This document shows, one piece after another, positions 21,316-32,104 of a stretch of DNA of 64,000 nucleotides (positions within the stretch are counted from its first letter, which is position 1; each line of letters begins with the position of its first letter). Source of the stretch: Globodera rostochiensis (Eukaryota > Nematoda > Chromadorea > Rhabditida > Heteroderidae); assembly GCA_018350325.1 (NCBI GenBank), contig JAEVLN010000025.1, positions 723,799 through 787,798 of the forward strand, given 5' to 3'. The notes beneath the pieces are model-generated. The model was not told the DNA's origin. It was given only the letters and a program-made list of their open reading frames with translations, and ran no database searches. The translations under genes were made by a program, and so were the position numbers.

Positions 21316-24116
21316 TCAGCAAAGGAATCTCCTCATACACGCTTCCTGGTCCACATTGACAAGAAACATTCGCAGGAACAGATGCAGCGGTGCAGCACCG
21401 GTGTACATGTCGGTGTGCATGAGTGCAAAACGGCCTTGGCGTAGCAAACGGTCCAATGTGTGGAAGAACAGTTGATGGGTGTACTTTTCCAATAGAAAGG
21501 TCGGATCATGGACCTCAAAATTAACAATTTACTGGAATTCGATTACACAATATTGCCAAAGTTGGGAATTTACGCAGATTTTTTCGATCCCGCCCGGTCA
21601 AAAGCTGGCTTTTTTGCATTGAAAAAAACAGGATTTAAAAGTTTTAAATTTTATTATTTTTTAAAAATTCCTTGAAAGTAATTTAACTTAAATCTCTTAA
21701 ACTAAAAAACCAAATTTTAAAAAAAAGTAAATAAATTAATAAATTTACCTCAATGTTCAGCTGGCAGATGGCCACCGGAAACTTATCGTAGTGATCTGTG
21801 TAAAAATTCAAAATTTCCAATTAATCATATTAGAGCTATGTGTTTTTATATAGTTTATCATAAGAGAAAATCCTAAAATAGCATTTATTTTAAAAAATTG
21901 ACCTTTTAGCACATATCAAAATTGTGAGAAGGGATTAATAAAGAATGGACATTTGAAAGTTTAAAGCATAAATTGACTAAAGTTGGTCAGTTTTTAGCAC
22001 ATATTTTAGTGCATAGTTTGGGCTTTTTTGACTTTTTGCATATATTTTAGGACTTTTTATCACTATATGTAAATATTTTAGGTACCAATTAATCTCAATC
22101 AATAAGCACTAAACCATTTAATACAAAACCAAATCATTGTCACCTAATTAAACTATGATCCCCAATTTCAAATCAATCACATTGCCAATTTTGATCGTGA
22201 TTGATTGGGCGGGAATGAATTGACTTCAATTACCGACCGGTCAACTGTTCCAAAATGCCAAATTCGGCGCCCTCAATGTCGATCAGCAGCAAATCCACCA
22301 AATTTTGTCGTCCACCCAAATGATTGTTCAAAAAGTCCACAATGCCAATTTGGGAGAGTAGTTTACGCTCAACGATTTTGGTTATCAGCACATCTATGAG
22401 GAGAAAGTGATTTTCAGGATTTAATCGGAGTAGCATGAAATTTTATTTTAAATAAATTAGTTGTTTCTACGGGACTTTTTGAAGGTTTTACCGAAATTTT
22501 TAAAACTGCATTGATTTTTTTTAAGAACCAGCTGAATTTGATATTACGCCTTCCGGTACCGTTTTGGTTTTTATTGACCGAATAGTAATTGAGCTTCCGG
22601 AATCGTTAATTTTAACTGAAATATAAAATTCTGTGGTTTTCTTATACGGAACTCTTCAGTTTTAAGCCTTCCGGAATCGATAAAAAGTTGCTAACTAAAT
22701 TAACTTAGGCTTCCTGAAGTGATAAAAAAAATTTTCCCGATTGATTTGTCGTCCGGAATATAGGATTAAATTAAGCCTTCCAAAAACATTAAATTAAATT
22801 TAAGCGTTTGAATTTTCCCAAATCACAAAAAAGTCAATTTTTAGGGGTGCATTTTTGAAAATTTTTAAAAAGTCGATCTTTAGGGGGAATTTTTCGTTTT
22901 TATTGCATTTTTGTTAAGGAATTATGGATAAAAATGGCAAAAATGCCAAAATATGCACGTAAAATATGCACATGGAAAAGCGTTCTAAACGCTTCAAACC
23001 AAGCTGAGAACACGTTTTTCGTGCGTTTCAGACCGTTCCCAGTTCAGGAAGAAAATATGTTTGTGCATATAAATGCCATTCCTAATCACTTTTTTGGTAT
23101 ATCAATCAATAAGCTTTGCTAGTTTTCTGCCTCTGTATTTACTAGGGATGCACGAGAGTCTCGGTCTCGGTTCTCGATTCTCGGTAAATTACAATTCCCG
23201 AGCATCTCTATTATTTACCTTCCCCCCAAAAATTCACTGGCTGCTGCTCGGCCGTTTCACCGCCAACCGCCGCCTGCACAAAAGTGCCGCCAATCGCGCG
23301 CGTCAAGTTCTCGTTGACCATGGCTGCCGGATCGGCAGTGATCAGGCGACATTCCGGGAACATTTGGGTCAGATTCCGTTCTGCGTTCACCGTGTGGCCC
23401 ACACCTAAAACATTTAATTATTTTTTGCATTACGGTTTTAAATTGCTTTTTGAGGGTTAGTGTCTCGTTGGTATTTTAATTTTGGGTTTTTTTTCTTACT
23501 TATTTTATGACATTTTTTACTATTAAACTGGCCAAGTGTGATGAAAGTGCATTGTCGAGCAACTTGTTGTGTAAAATTTGGTGAAAAAACAATGAAATAT
23601 TTGTACTCTTCGCCATCCGATTGCAGTTTGATCACGTTCAGCTTATTCATCTGATCCTTCCAAATTCCCTAAATTTTTTTAATACTTGATTAAATAAAGT
23701 GCGTGCCTATTTTGGGGTCAAAAGTTACGACTTTCGGGAGGTTATATAGATCATTTTGCGCACATTGTAATGTTGTGGAATTAATGTCCATGTTCCATTC
23801 ACGTCCAGCTGCCCGTCGGCGAGCAGTACCCGGACCAAACCACGTTGTTGTTGCTTAAGCGCATTTTGAAAGGTTGATGTTTTCATCAATGGGCAAGCTT
23901 TCGGTTTGTAAAACTGAAAATAAAAATTAAAGTTTTATTCTATTAAAATCCGAATCAATCAATTCAGGGCATTACGAATTTTTGTTGCACATTGTCATAA
24001 TTATGCAGTACAACGATGGTGACTAGAACCAACATGGCAAAGCTGCTCAAGACGAAAAGCAACTTTGTAGACAAACAGCGCATACTGCTCCAACCTGCGA
24101 TTGTAGCTTTGTACAT
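21316..24116 (-). CDS. FkbM-type methyltransferase with N-terminal membrane anchor, 337 aa
   Basis: Seven exons fit phase by phase: 24116-23976, 23913-23764, 23668-23533, 23404-23219, 22393-22238, 21795-21749 and 21513-21316 (1014 nt in all). Exon 1 gives a short cytosolic basic stretch and one membrane helix (LLFVLSSFAMLVLVTIVVL), so type II topology. The C-terminal domain shows FITLGVGHTVNAERNL, where an S-adenosylmethionine-binding loop is expected, ADPAAMVNENL, and LVDLLLIDIEGAEFGILEQL, the hallmark of FkbM methyltransferases. It ends with HQLFFHTLDRLLRQGRFAL. Nematodes have many such secretory-pathway methyltransferases of unknown substrate. Intron 3 appears to use a GC donor (cttg|gccagt). 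No lesion was found. It is the most convincing ordinary gene here. Confidence 0.85.
22540..22930. repeat. Intronic dispersed repeats in the methyltransferase gene
   Basis: Within the largest intron: several ccttccggaatcg/ttccgg motifs, then the gtcaatttttaggggtgcat ... tttttattgcatttttg dispersed repeat. A tctcggtctcgg repeat follows at 23150-23185 (gggatgcacgagagtctcgg). Confidence 0.4.
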
Positions 24117-24461
24117 AAATTTGACCTAACCGAAATTTTTGAAAAAAAAGCCAAGACCACAATAATTTTAATTTTGGATAATGTCTCCGCCCACAATCAC
24201 CAACAATGTTTTTTCCGTAGTTGTACATTGTTGTCGTCGTCAAATCTCTGCACCAGTGGAGTGTATCGACACTTTGGGCTTGGCGAACTTTGTTGACCAA
24301 CCGATAGCAGCATATTAATCGGCGCAGGGATTTGTATTGAATAATGAAATATTTGCAAAAAAATAATAATAAAAAAAGAAAATTATATTTAATCGTCACA
24401 ATAATTTTGATCAATTTTCACTATTATTTTTGAATTTTATTATTGTTTATCATTACTTTTT

Positions 24462-25205
24462 AAGTCAAAAATGTTGTCCATTTTTGGAAAACGAAGTTTT
24501 TTTACTAAAAAAGGAATAATGATTACTTTTTCGCTTTTAGAAGTCAAAAATGTTGTCCATTTTTGTAAAACGAAATTTTTTTACTAAAAATGAAGGAATA
24601 ATGATCACTTTTTCGCTTTTAGAAGTCAAAAATGTTGTCCATTTTTGTAAAACGAAATTTTTTACTAAAAAAAGGAATAATGATTACTTTTTCGCTTTTA
24701 GAAGTCAAAAATGTTGTCCATTTTTGTAAAACGAAATTTTTTTACTAAAAATGAAGGAATAATGATCTTTTTCGTTTTCGAAGTCAAAAATGTTGTCCAT
24801 TTTTGGAAAACGAAGTTTTTTTACAATTCTAAAGCAATATATTTAGACAAAAAGTTAATTTTTTGTAAATTTGATTCTAAGTCTTTCTTATTTTTGCGGA
24901 ACTCAAAAATGTGAAGAAGAGATCCGAAAAATAGTTAAAGAACAAAAAAAAAGGAATAATGATTACTTTTTCGCTTTTAGAAGTCAAAAATGTTGTCCAT
25001 TTTTGTAAAACGAAATTTTTTTACTAAAAATGAAGGAATAATGATCTTTTTCGTTTTCGAAGTCAAAAATGTTGTCCATTTTTGGAAAACGAAGTTTTTT
25101 TACTAAAAAAAGGAATAATGATTACTTTTTCGCTTTTAGAAGTCAAAAATGTTGTCCATTTTTGGAAAATGAATTTTTTTACTAAAAATGAAGGAATAAT
25201 GAAAA
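24462..25205. repeat. 79- to 82-bp tandem repeat (AAGTCAAAAATGTTGTCCAT)
   Basis: Copies begin near 24462, 24541, 24623, 24702 and 24781, then after a unique patch (24830-24950) again near 24981, 25060 and 25139. Each unit holds aagtcaaaaatgttgtccat, acgaaatttttttactaaaa and ggaataatgat. Non-coding. Confidence 0.85.
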
Positions 25206-25629
25206 ATCGGAACGTAATAACATTTCATTAAGCAGCTTTGGAATTTTGCGATCATAAAGTTTTTTTTGTATGCTTTTGTTGGAAGATGCAAATTTCAGAT
25301 AGGGAATTCCATTCCGAAAATCCAATTAAATTACATAAGAAAAAACATTCCGATTCCCCCCGATTCCGCTTTCTGATGAGTCCTTTGAAGAATCGAATTC
25401 TCCTTCTTCAGAAGATGAGCTCAAAAATAGGGACGATGGTCATTCGTGGAGAGAAACATTTTATTTTTATCACTCTCAATTTGTTCAGTGCAAAAATTGA
25501 AAGGTACAGAATAACAACAAAAAAAATGTTGTATTAAATAATAGTCTTTCTCAAATTTATAAAATTAAAACTTTAGGCAAAACGATTTACCTATTTTGTT
25601 TGTTATCTTACACACAAATAAATAATATT

Positions 25630-25700
25630 TATTTCAGTGTCGAAATGTCCTGTGTCGAAATGTCCTGTGTCGAAATGTCCAGTGTCGAAACGTCCTGTCA
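25630..25700. repeat. 15-bp tandem repeat (GTGTCGAAATGTCCT)
   Basis: Four to five copies in a row (cagtgtcgaaatgtcctgtg...), then AT-rich flanks. It may be distantly related in rhythm to the 15-bp array at 7320. Confidence 0.7.
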
Positions 25701-25779
25701 CGATCACGTTGTACCGTTAATGATTTTAATCCAATACAAAACGGAAAAACTCCCATAAAAATCACATAATTAGGGGTAT

Positions 25780-26430
25780 ATTTTTAAATCGTGTAAAACC
25801 AGTACTCCCGGTTTTCAGTTAGGCCGGTTTTACGACCCCCCCGGTTTTCGGTTTCAGTTTTAGGCCAAAATAGTTCGGGTTTTGGTTCGGTTAACCGACC
25901 GTGACCCACCCAAGATTCCGAGACATCAAAAAATTTCGGAAATCGGCATTCCGGGGTCTTAAAATTTTTCGCAAATCGGAATTCCGACCATCACTGGTAC
26001 ACACACGTATTCCTTTTTGTTTATATTTTTATTATTGTTGAAATTTGCGAATAATTCCCCTGCTGTTCTCGCATTAACTTAACGCTGTCTTTATTTTTTG
26101 AACTTTTTTTTCAAGCAAAGCTAGTCCAATAAGCCTCTTTTCAAAAAATATATACAATTAATTGGTTGACTTTCTCATAACAAAATATGGCTATTTTTTT
26201 AAACGAACAGAGCTTGGCAACTAAATTGGTTATCCAAGAGCAAAGGTTTTAAGTATGGTTGGTCCCCGTCCCCGAACCCCGACTTTTTTGAATTTTTCGG
26301 GGTTTTTGCAAAATTGGTTATTCAAGAGCGAAAGTTTTAAGCTTAAGGCAAATTTCTTTTTAATATTTTTGCCTAAACAAATTAAAAAACAAAATTTTTT
26401 TACACAACGAGTGAAAAGAAGAAAATTGGT
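25780..26430. other. Gene-free, degenerate GC-rich dispersed repeats
   Basis: 25800-25995 has ggttttcggtttcag and ttccgagacatcaaaaaatt motifs typical of diverged dispersed repeats. The remainder is AT-rich. Confidence 0.4.
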
Positions 26431-26545
26431 AGTGATGCACGAGAGTCTCGGTCTCGAGTCTCGACTCGAGAAAAGTCTCGGGTTTTTTGGGTCTCGGTCT
26501 CGGTCTCGAGTCTCGGGTACTTGGTCTCGAAAATCGAGACTTTTT
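26431..26545. repeat. TCTCGG/CTCGAG repeat with terminal motif, copy a
   Basis: Starts tagtgatgcacgagagtctc and continues as tctcggtctcgagtctcgac. The terminal motif recurs in inverted form at 27456-27471 and as left ends at 23148 and 47687, suggesting terminal inverted repeats of one element family. Confidence 0.55.
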
Positions 26546-26667
26546 TGCACTGGTAAAGATGCCATTTTGGTGAGAAATCATTAAAGAATTATGTGCTTGA
26601 AAGATTTGAAAATACACAATTGAAAATTTAGAATCCTATAATACTTTGTCAACTTTCGGAATACAGT

Positions 26668-26745
26668 TTACGTATGGCGCAGTGGTTAAATTCTGTGTCG
26701 CTTACTCGATATTGTCGTCAGTTCTAGTCCCCCCAGTGAAATGAA
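26668..26745 (+). repeat. tRNA-like (SINE-head-like) sequence
   Basis: tggcgcagtggttaaattct matches a tRNA A-box pattern, and cagttctagtcccccc about 40 nt later resembles a degenerate B-box. I cannot pair a full cloverleaf with a good acceptor stem, so this is at best a tRNA pseudogene or tRNA-derived SINE. Confidence 0.25.
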
Positions 26746-26984
26746 TTTTTCTTCATTTAAATTGATAATTAGATACTCCTTTTTACTGAATCTTAGTCAA
26801 ACAACAAAAAAACATCACCCAGTAAACCTTATAAAAAGGCGATCTTTTTTTTGCAAATTTTTATGCATATTTTCACAATTAAATTCACTAAAGCTTCCAT
26901 TTTTACCGCCATAAAAAGCTTCAAAAAATTACCACATTTCTAAATTTGGTAGCAAATCTCTCTACAAATCGAGTCAAAAATTCA

Positions 26985-27160
26985 AATTTTCTCGGCGGCG
27001 CCTATCGGCACCGCCGACCCCCCACCAAAAGTTAAGCAGAATTCGCAAAAAAAAAAAATTAATTTTTGAAAATTTCTTAACAAAAAAAAATGCAATAAAA
27101 CCCCCGAAAATACACTCCTAAATTGAACTTTTTTTTAAATTCTTTTCCCGGCGGTTCCGA
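26985..27160. repeat. GCCGCCGA dispersed repeat
   Basis: ctcggcggcgcctatcggca, then aaaaatgcaataaaacccc, the same order as at 4200-4440 and in reverse at 5640-5850 and 22830-22920. Confidence 0.5.
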
Positions 27161-27297
27161 TGGGCTGGACCATCGGACAAAAGCGTTCCAGAAATAAAAA
27201 TGGGAATTTAAATTGTCGCGAAGTGTAAAAGTATTTATTTAAAATTTTTGGAGCTTAAAATAAAAAAATTTCAGTGAATTTCAAAAAAAATTTTCAA

Positions 27298-27472
27298 AAA
27301 AGTCTCGGTCTCGAGTCTCGACTCGAGAAAAGTCTCGGGTTTTTTGGGTCTCGGTCTCGGTCTCGAGTCTCGGGGTCAAGTCTCGGTCTCGGTCTCGAGT
27401 CTCGGGGTCAAGTCTCGGTCTCGGTCTCGAGTCTCGGGTCTCGGTAAATTTTGGGTCTCGTGCATCACTAAA
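27298..27472. repeat. TCTCGG/CTCGAG repeat, copy b
   Basis: Shares about 75 bp almost exactly with 26446-26520, then expands with repeated agtctcggtctcggtctcga units and ends in tctcgtgcatcacta, the inverse of the copy a start. Confidence 0.65.
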
Positions 27473-27751
27473 AATTGGGCGCAGTGAGGCAGACAAAGCG
27501 AAGAAAGCGGAAGGAATCAGCTCAAGAAAGCGCGCATACGAAAAATCGTTTTTTCCATAAAAAATCGCCACCGGTTTCGCAATAAACACAAGAAAATGTC
27601 CTGTGGAAGTCACAACAAACCAATGCATTATTTATTTATTTAGTTTTAAAAAATTCAATAAATAACAACAATTTTCAATAATCCAATCCCAAAAAAGAAT
27701 AACATCTTCACGTTGAGTGAGTCAATGGACACAATGTACGTTTACCTATTT

Positions 27752-28720
27752 TTAAAGGTTATTAATTTCTTCTTCAAATTGTTTTTTCCAATTACTTAGG
27801 CTTCCTGTTGAAATCTTTAACATTTCAGCAATAACGGCATCTGTCATTTTCGGGTTTTTTCTTTTAATTTTGGCATATTTCTTCAAAATTCCAATTTTTG
27901 TTGCATCAGAAATTTTGTTGCTGACAGAAAGGCCAAATTTGCGCTTCCAATAATAAATTGTTTTTCTACTAATGCCCAATTTTTTTGCAATTTTTTCATC
28001 GATTTCATGCTTTGAACCGCTTTTGATTTTTGCCTTCTTACATTTGCTTTTTATCTCATCAAATTGTTTCAAAATTTCACGTTTTTCTAACTCAGAAAAC
28101 ATTGATTTTGTTTCTTTTCTTAAACCCAATTCTTTGATCCATTTATACACTTTTGTGCGACCAACACCCAAACCATTTAATATTTTGTTTTCAATTTGAA
28201 TATGTTCATTTCTGGAATATTTTCTCTTTTTTGTATATTCTTTTTTTGTTTCACGGAATTTTTGAATAATTTCCCATTTTTGTTGATCAGATTGAATTTT
28301 TTCACATTCATTGTACTCATTTTGCTGCTCATCAACACTTTGATCTTGATCAATTGAGTTATTTTGATCGGACAAATGTTTCTTAGAATTGTCCTGATCA
28401 TAATCATCCGCTAATGGAGCTGAATTGTGTTCGTCTTCCGACCAATTTTCATCATAAATTTCATCAAATTTCTGTTTCAATATTTCATCAATATTTTTCT
28501 GATCAGAAATGTTTGGAGCTTGTCCGTCTTGAACTTCTTCTTTAACATGACGACAGTTCAATTCTTTTGAATCATTACTTTCATCGTCCCATCCTTTTCC
28601 AAATATTTCATCAAATGATTTGTAAAGTTTTGGTTCTTTTCCGCCATCGCCCACAGAATTAGCATTTTTGATTAAATATATTGTAAAGAATAAAATAATA
28701 ATTAATAGGCAAACTTTCAT
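27752..28720 (-). CDS. Secreted triple-HTH protein, subfamily A, intact (322 aa)
   Basis: Uninterrupted single exon. Signal peptide MKVCLLIIILFFTIYLIKN, then NANSVGDGG, FDEIFGKGWDDES, CRHVKEEVQDGQAP and FDEIYDENWSEDEH. It has a longer Asp/Asn/Gln linker (LADDYDQDNSKKHLSDQNNS) than the 296-304 aa copies. HTH1 is GVGRTKVYKWIKELGLRK, HTH2 is GISRKTIYYWKRKFGLS and HTH3 is MLKISTGSLSNWKKQF, ending EEEINNL. Recognition-helix residues differ from the other copies in all three modules. The start is the first ATG after an AT-rich leader, and the next copy shares the signal peptide exactly. The upstream region (28721-29000) is duplicated in reverse upstream of the gene at 37215. Confidence 0.88.
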   Translation of the reverse strand: MKVCLLIIILFFTIYLIKNANSVGDGGKEPKLYKSFDEIFGKGWDDESNDSKELNCRHVKEEVQDGQAPNISDQKNIDEILKQKFDEIYDENWSEDEHNSAPLADDYDQDNSKKHLSDQNNSIDQDQSVDEQQNEYNECEKIQSDQQKWEIIQKFRETKKEYTKKRKYSRNEHIQIENKILNGLGVGRTKVYKWIKELGLRKETKSMFSELEKREILKQFDEIKSKCKKAKIKSGSKHEIDEKIAKKLGISRKTIYYWKRKFGLSVSNKISDATKIGILKKYAKIKRKNPKMTDAVIAEMLKISTGSLSNWKKQFEEEINNL

Positions 28721-29000
28721 TTTTTATTTTAGAATAAAGAAATTAATTATTTTGATTTTCGAAACCAAATTTTACACTAAACCCCGAAATTTTTTAGTTA
28801 TTTATTAATATGATGTTTTTATTTGCGTTATTAATTGAATGCTTATTCACTACAATTAACTAACTATTTAAGTTATTCATTGAAAGATTAATAACAAATA
28901 TTATTGAAAAGTGGCCAATGATGATTGGCAGATTATTTATTCTCTCCCCTCTTTCACTTAATTTATGCCATTCTTCAACACACTTAAGCCATTTTCTTCC
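28721..29000 (-). promoter_or_regulatory. Shared 5' flank of subfamily A (type 2)
   Basis: Includes attgaatgcttattcactac, attaactaactatttaagtt, ttgaaagattaataacaaat and attatttattctctcccctc. The same blocks occur in the same order upstream of 37215 (reverse), and more loosely upstream of 31281. The conserved length exceeds what the leader alone needs, so it probably carries the promoter. Confidence 0.5.
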
Positions 29001-29096
29001 CACAAACTATGAAATCGATGAGATTTTGCACAAAATTTGGCTTTTCTATCGCAATAAAATTTCGTTTTGTATAAACTATAAATCTGAGCATAAAAT

Positions 29097-29351
29097 AACG
29101 TTGAAATATATGGAAAAGGTTGGGACGCGGAGGAGCCGGAATTTACAGAAACCAAAGAATGGCATAAAAAGGAAACACAGAGAACAGAAGTTGAGAATAA
29201 ATCAACTGATCAGCCCAATCCAAATGAACAAAGCTTTTCTGATCATTATGAAAGTTTTGTCAATAGAATTATAAAAGAAAGATTTGATGAAATGTTTGAT
29301 GAAAATTGGTCGGAAGAAGATAATGAATTTATTGAAGAAGTTGAAGTGTAA
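29097..29351 (+). pseudogene. HTH-less acidic relative, 3' fragment
   Basis: Open to a TAA at 29351 in the frame NVEIYGKGWDAEEPEFTETK, then KSTDQPNPNEQSFSDHY, then KERFDEMFDENWSEEDNEFI, ending EEVEV. It carries two copies of the FDE...W motif of the family but no HTH module. An upstream stop and lack of a signal peptide mean the 5' end is lost. A second, more damaged copy lies at 36730-36910 on the other strand. Both sit back-to-back with intact A genes, so this acidic gene type once lay divergently from subfamily A. Confidence 0.5.
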
Positions 29352-30375
29352 TTTATTTTCTGGCATATGATATGAAAGTGTAATCCGCGCATATCCGTAT
29401 ATTTGAGTAGCAATGTTTTTATAATAATTTTAATTTTTGTCGAGGGCAGGGCGGTGGTCTTCCTTACTTTTTGGCAAAATTTCAATCCTTTTTACAATAA
29501 GTCTCTAAGTAAATCAATGGCCTAGTGGTTTTTTATTAAATTTCAAATATTTTTAAATTAAAATGAGTGCAAAAAAGGAATTTTAAAAAAAAATTTATCT
29601 CAGTATTTTTTAAATTTTGGTTAAAAATCTCTTAATTGATTCAAAATTTTAAATTTTTTGCGACGGCGCCTGCCGGCCCTGTCGGGGGTGGCAGATGAGT
29701 TGATCACTGTTTGTTTCGTCATAGGACCCCAACCCGAATTCGAACAATTTTTCAAAAATTCAAAAATTTTCGAAAAATCAATTTCGCCTCAAAATCTTCT
29801 AAAAGCATGAATTCAATCTCTACTTGCCTTTTTGTTGTAATTTTTTTGGGTGATCCTAATTACTTTACAAATTTCCCCGTACGGGAAACACGGGATTTGC
29901 GCCCCGTTAAAATTGAAATTCCTGTTCCCGGAAATATTCGCCCGATTTTTGGATCAAGGACTTAACAGAAAAATTTGCCTAAATCTAAGGACGCTCAAAA
30001 ATGTATTTATACGAACAGAAAACGCAGTTGATTCTTGATCAAATGGTTTATATGAAAATGGTTGGTGGCCAAGCTCCTCCTTGAGAAGTTTCATCGACAA
30101 TGGACTAAGAACACCGGTTCTTCCAGTTTTAAGTTAAAAAGCAACCGTTTAAACTTTAATCAGTGCCCAGGGTGTAAAGTAAATATTGGAGCAATTTTGT
30201 GCTAAATATTCGGGAATCTGTGGGAATCATAACAAACAGATACTCATTATTTATATTTAATTCTTTTAATAAAATCAAAGAACAAAAAATTCAATCCCGA
30301 AATAACAACAATTTTCAAATAATACGATCCTAAACAATAATAACATCATCAAGAGCTTACAAAGTCCGTATATTT
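29352..30375. other. Gene-free stretch
   Basis: 29650-29700 is the gcgacggcgcctgccggc dispersed repeat. 29880-29960 has cccgtacgggaaacacgggatt-like palindromic pieces, also near 36240-36310. 30180-30370 is the family 3' flank of the next gene (ataataacatcatc). Confidence 0.45.
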
Positions 30376-31281
30376 TCAAAGGTTCTTAATTTCTTTTTTA
30401 AATTGAGCTTTCCATCTATTTAAGCTTCTCATTGAGATTTTCAACAAATCAGCAATGTCCAAATCACTCATTTTTGGATTCTTTCCTTTTATTTTGGCAT
30501 ATTTCATTAAAATTCCAATTTTTGTTCCATCAGAAATTTTATTGCTGACAGAAAGGCCAAATTTGCGCTTCCAATAATAAATTGTGCTGAAACAAACGCC
30601 GAATTTTTTTGCAATTTTTCCATCGATTTCATGCTTTGAAATGTTTTGGAGTTTCGCCTTTTTACATTTTCTTTTTATCTGATCAAATTGTTTCAAAATT
30701 TGACGTTTTTCGAACTCAGAAAATTTTGACTTTGTTTCTTTGTTTAGACCCAATTTTTTGATCCATTTATAAATTGTTGTGCGACTAACCCCCAAACTAT
30801 TTGATATTTTTATCTCAATTTGAACCCATTCATTTTTGGAATATTTTCTATTTTTCTTATAATTTTCTTTCATTTCACGGAATTTTTGAATAATTTCACG
30901 TTTTTGCTGATCAGTCTTAATTTTTTCACATTCATTGGACTCATTTTGCTTTTCATCAACACTTTGATCTTGATCTGGCGCTGAATTGTCTTCGTCTTCC
31001 GACCAATTTTCAGCATAAATTTCATCAAATTTCTGTTTCAATATTTCATCAATATTTTTCTGATCAGAAGTGATTGGAGCTTGACCGTCTTGAACTTCTT
31101 CTTTAACATGACGAAAGTTCAAATCTTTTGAATCATTACTTTCATCGTCCCATACTTTTCCAAATATTTCATCAAATGATTTGTAAAGTTTTGGTTCTTT
31201 TCCGCCATCGCCCACAGAATTAGCATTTTTGATTAAATATATTGTAAAGAATAAAATAATAATTAATAGGCAAACTTTCAT
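30376..31281 (-). CDS. Secreted triple-HTH protein, subfamily A, intact (301 aa)
   Basis: Single exon. The first 34 residues (MKVCLLIIILFFTIYLIKNA, then NSVGDGGKEPKLYK) are identical to the 27752-28720 protein. FDEIFGKVWDDES and FDEIYAENWSEDED follow. HTH1 is GVSRTTIYKWIKKLGLNK. HTH2 is of the alternative type (FGVCFSTIYYWKRKFGLS). HTH3 is LLKISMRSLNRWKAQF, ending KKEIKNL. The N-terminal half is therefore recent and shared, whereas the HTH block groups with other copies, suggesting module exchange. No lesion is seen. It lacks the longer linker of the 322-aa copy. Confidence 0.88.
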   Translation of the reverse strand: MKVCLLIIILFFTIYLIKNANSVGDGGKEPKLYKSFDEIFGKVWDDESNDSKDLNFRHVKEEVQDGQAPITSDQKNIDEILKQKFDEIYAENWSEDEDNSAPDQDQSVDEKQNESNECEKIKTDQQKREIIQKFREMKENYKKNRKYSKNEWVQIEIKISNSLGVSRTTIYKWIKKLGLNKETKSKFSEFEKRQILKQFDQIKRKCKKAKLQNISKHEIDGKIAKKFGVCFSTIYYWKRKFGLSVSNKISDGTKIGILMKYAKIKGKNPKMSDLDIADLLKISMRSLNRWKAQFKKEIKNL

Positions 31282-32104
31282 TTTTTATTGACTAAAATAT
31301 AAGAAAGAAATTAAATATTTATTTCAAATATATTTTTCTAATTTTTTAGTTAATAGTTTGGGAAACATCTGCCAAAATTAATTGCGTTCAAACTACAATT
31401 AACTATTTATTTGATTTATTTTTATAGGAAATGAGGAAAATCAAATTGATTGGCATATTATTTCCACCAATTTATTCTCCCCCCTCAAATTCTTTTTGGC
31501 AAAAATTATGTGAATGCACCCCGCGTCACTCTCTCTCAACCAAAGACATTCATCCTATTTCGGAAAAATTTGGATAAATAAATATATGTAAAGTAACAAA
31601 GTTAGGCTACTAGGTCGTGTCATAAAAAGTAGAGTACGGACCAAACAAATAATTTTACAAAAAAAAAACCCAAATATTTGTACAAAAAATTGGACCCCAA
31701 ATTTTTGGTTTTGTTTGGTTGTTCAAATTGGGGCTCAACCCAAAAAAAAACCAAAACCCAAAAAAAACCAAAAAACAAAAAATGACCAAAATTTTGTACA
31801 AATATTTGTATACTCCTATCTGAGTAGAACACTTAGTTACGTAAACGGTTTCTGTAGCTTAGCAACTACCTATATTTAATTATCAACCAAAATAATAACA
31901 GTTGTTATATTTGTTTTTCATTGATAGAAAAATACAACCCGATGTTTGCAATGTTTACAATGTTGTATTCTGACACAGCTCAGACCGATGAACGTGATCT
32001 GATTGATAATAATCATTCTGTCAGATCAAATTGGCTGATCAACACCAAAATCAAACTGATCAGGAAAGCAATGCTTCAACTCTTTTTCTCCTCCGCCAGA
32101 ACAA
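31282..32104. other. Type 2-like upstream flank and AT-rich spacer
   Basis: 31300-31560 resembles the type 2 flank (ctacaattaactattt, ccaatttattctcccccc). 31640-31800 is an ccaaaaaccaaaacccaaaa simple-sequence patch. No gene is seen. Confidence 0.45.

Noticed and set aside
20668..21475. Three overlapping + strand frames above 200 aa
   Set aside because: 40-bp minisatellite. Their 3' ends overlap the last methyltransferase exon on the other strand, which has a far better coding case.
24462..25205. CRISPR-like array impression from regularly spaced repeats
   Set aside because: Units are contiguous tandem repeats without unique spacers, in eukaryotic-type DNA.
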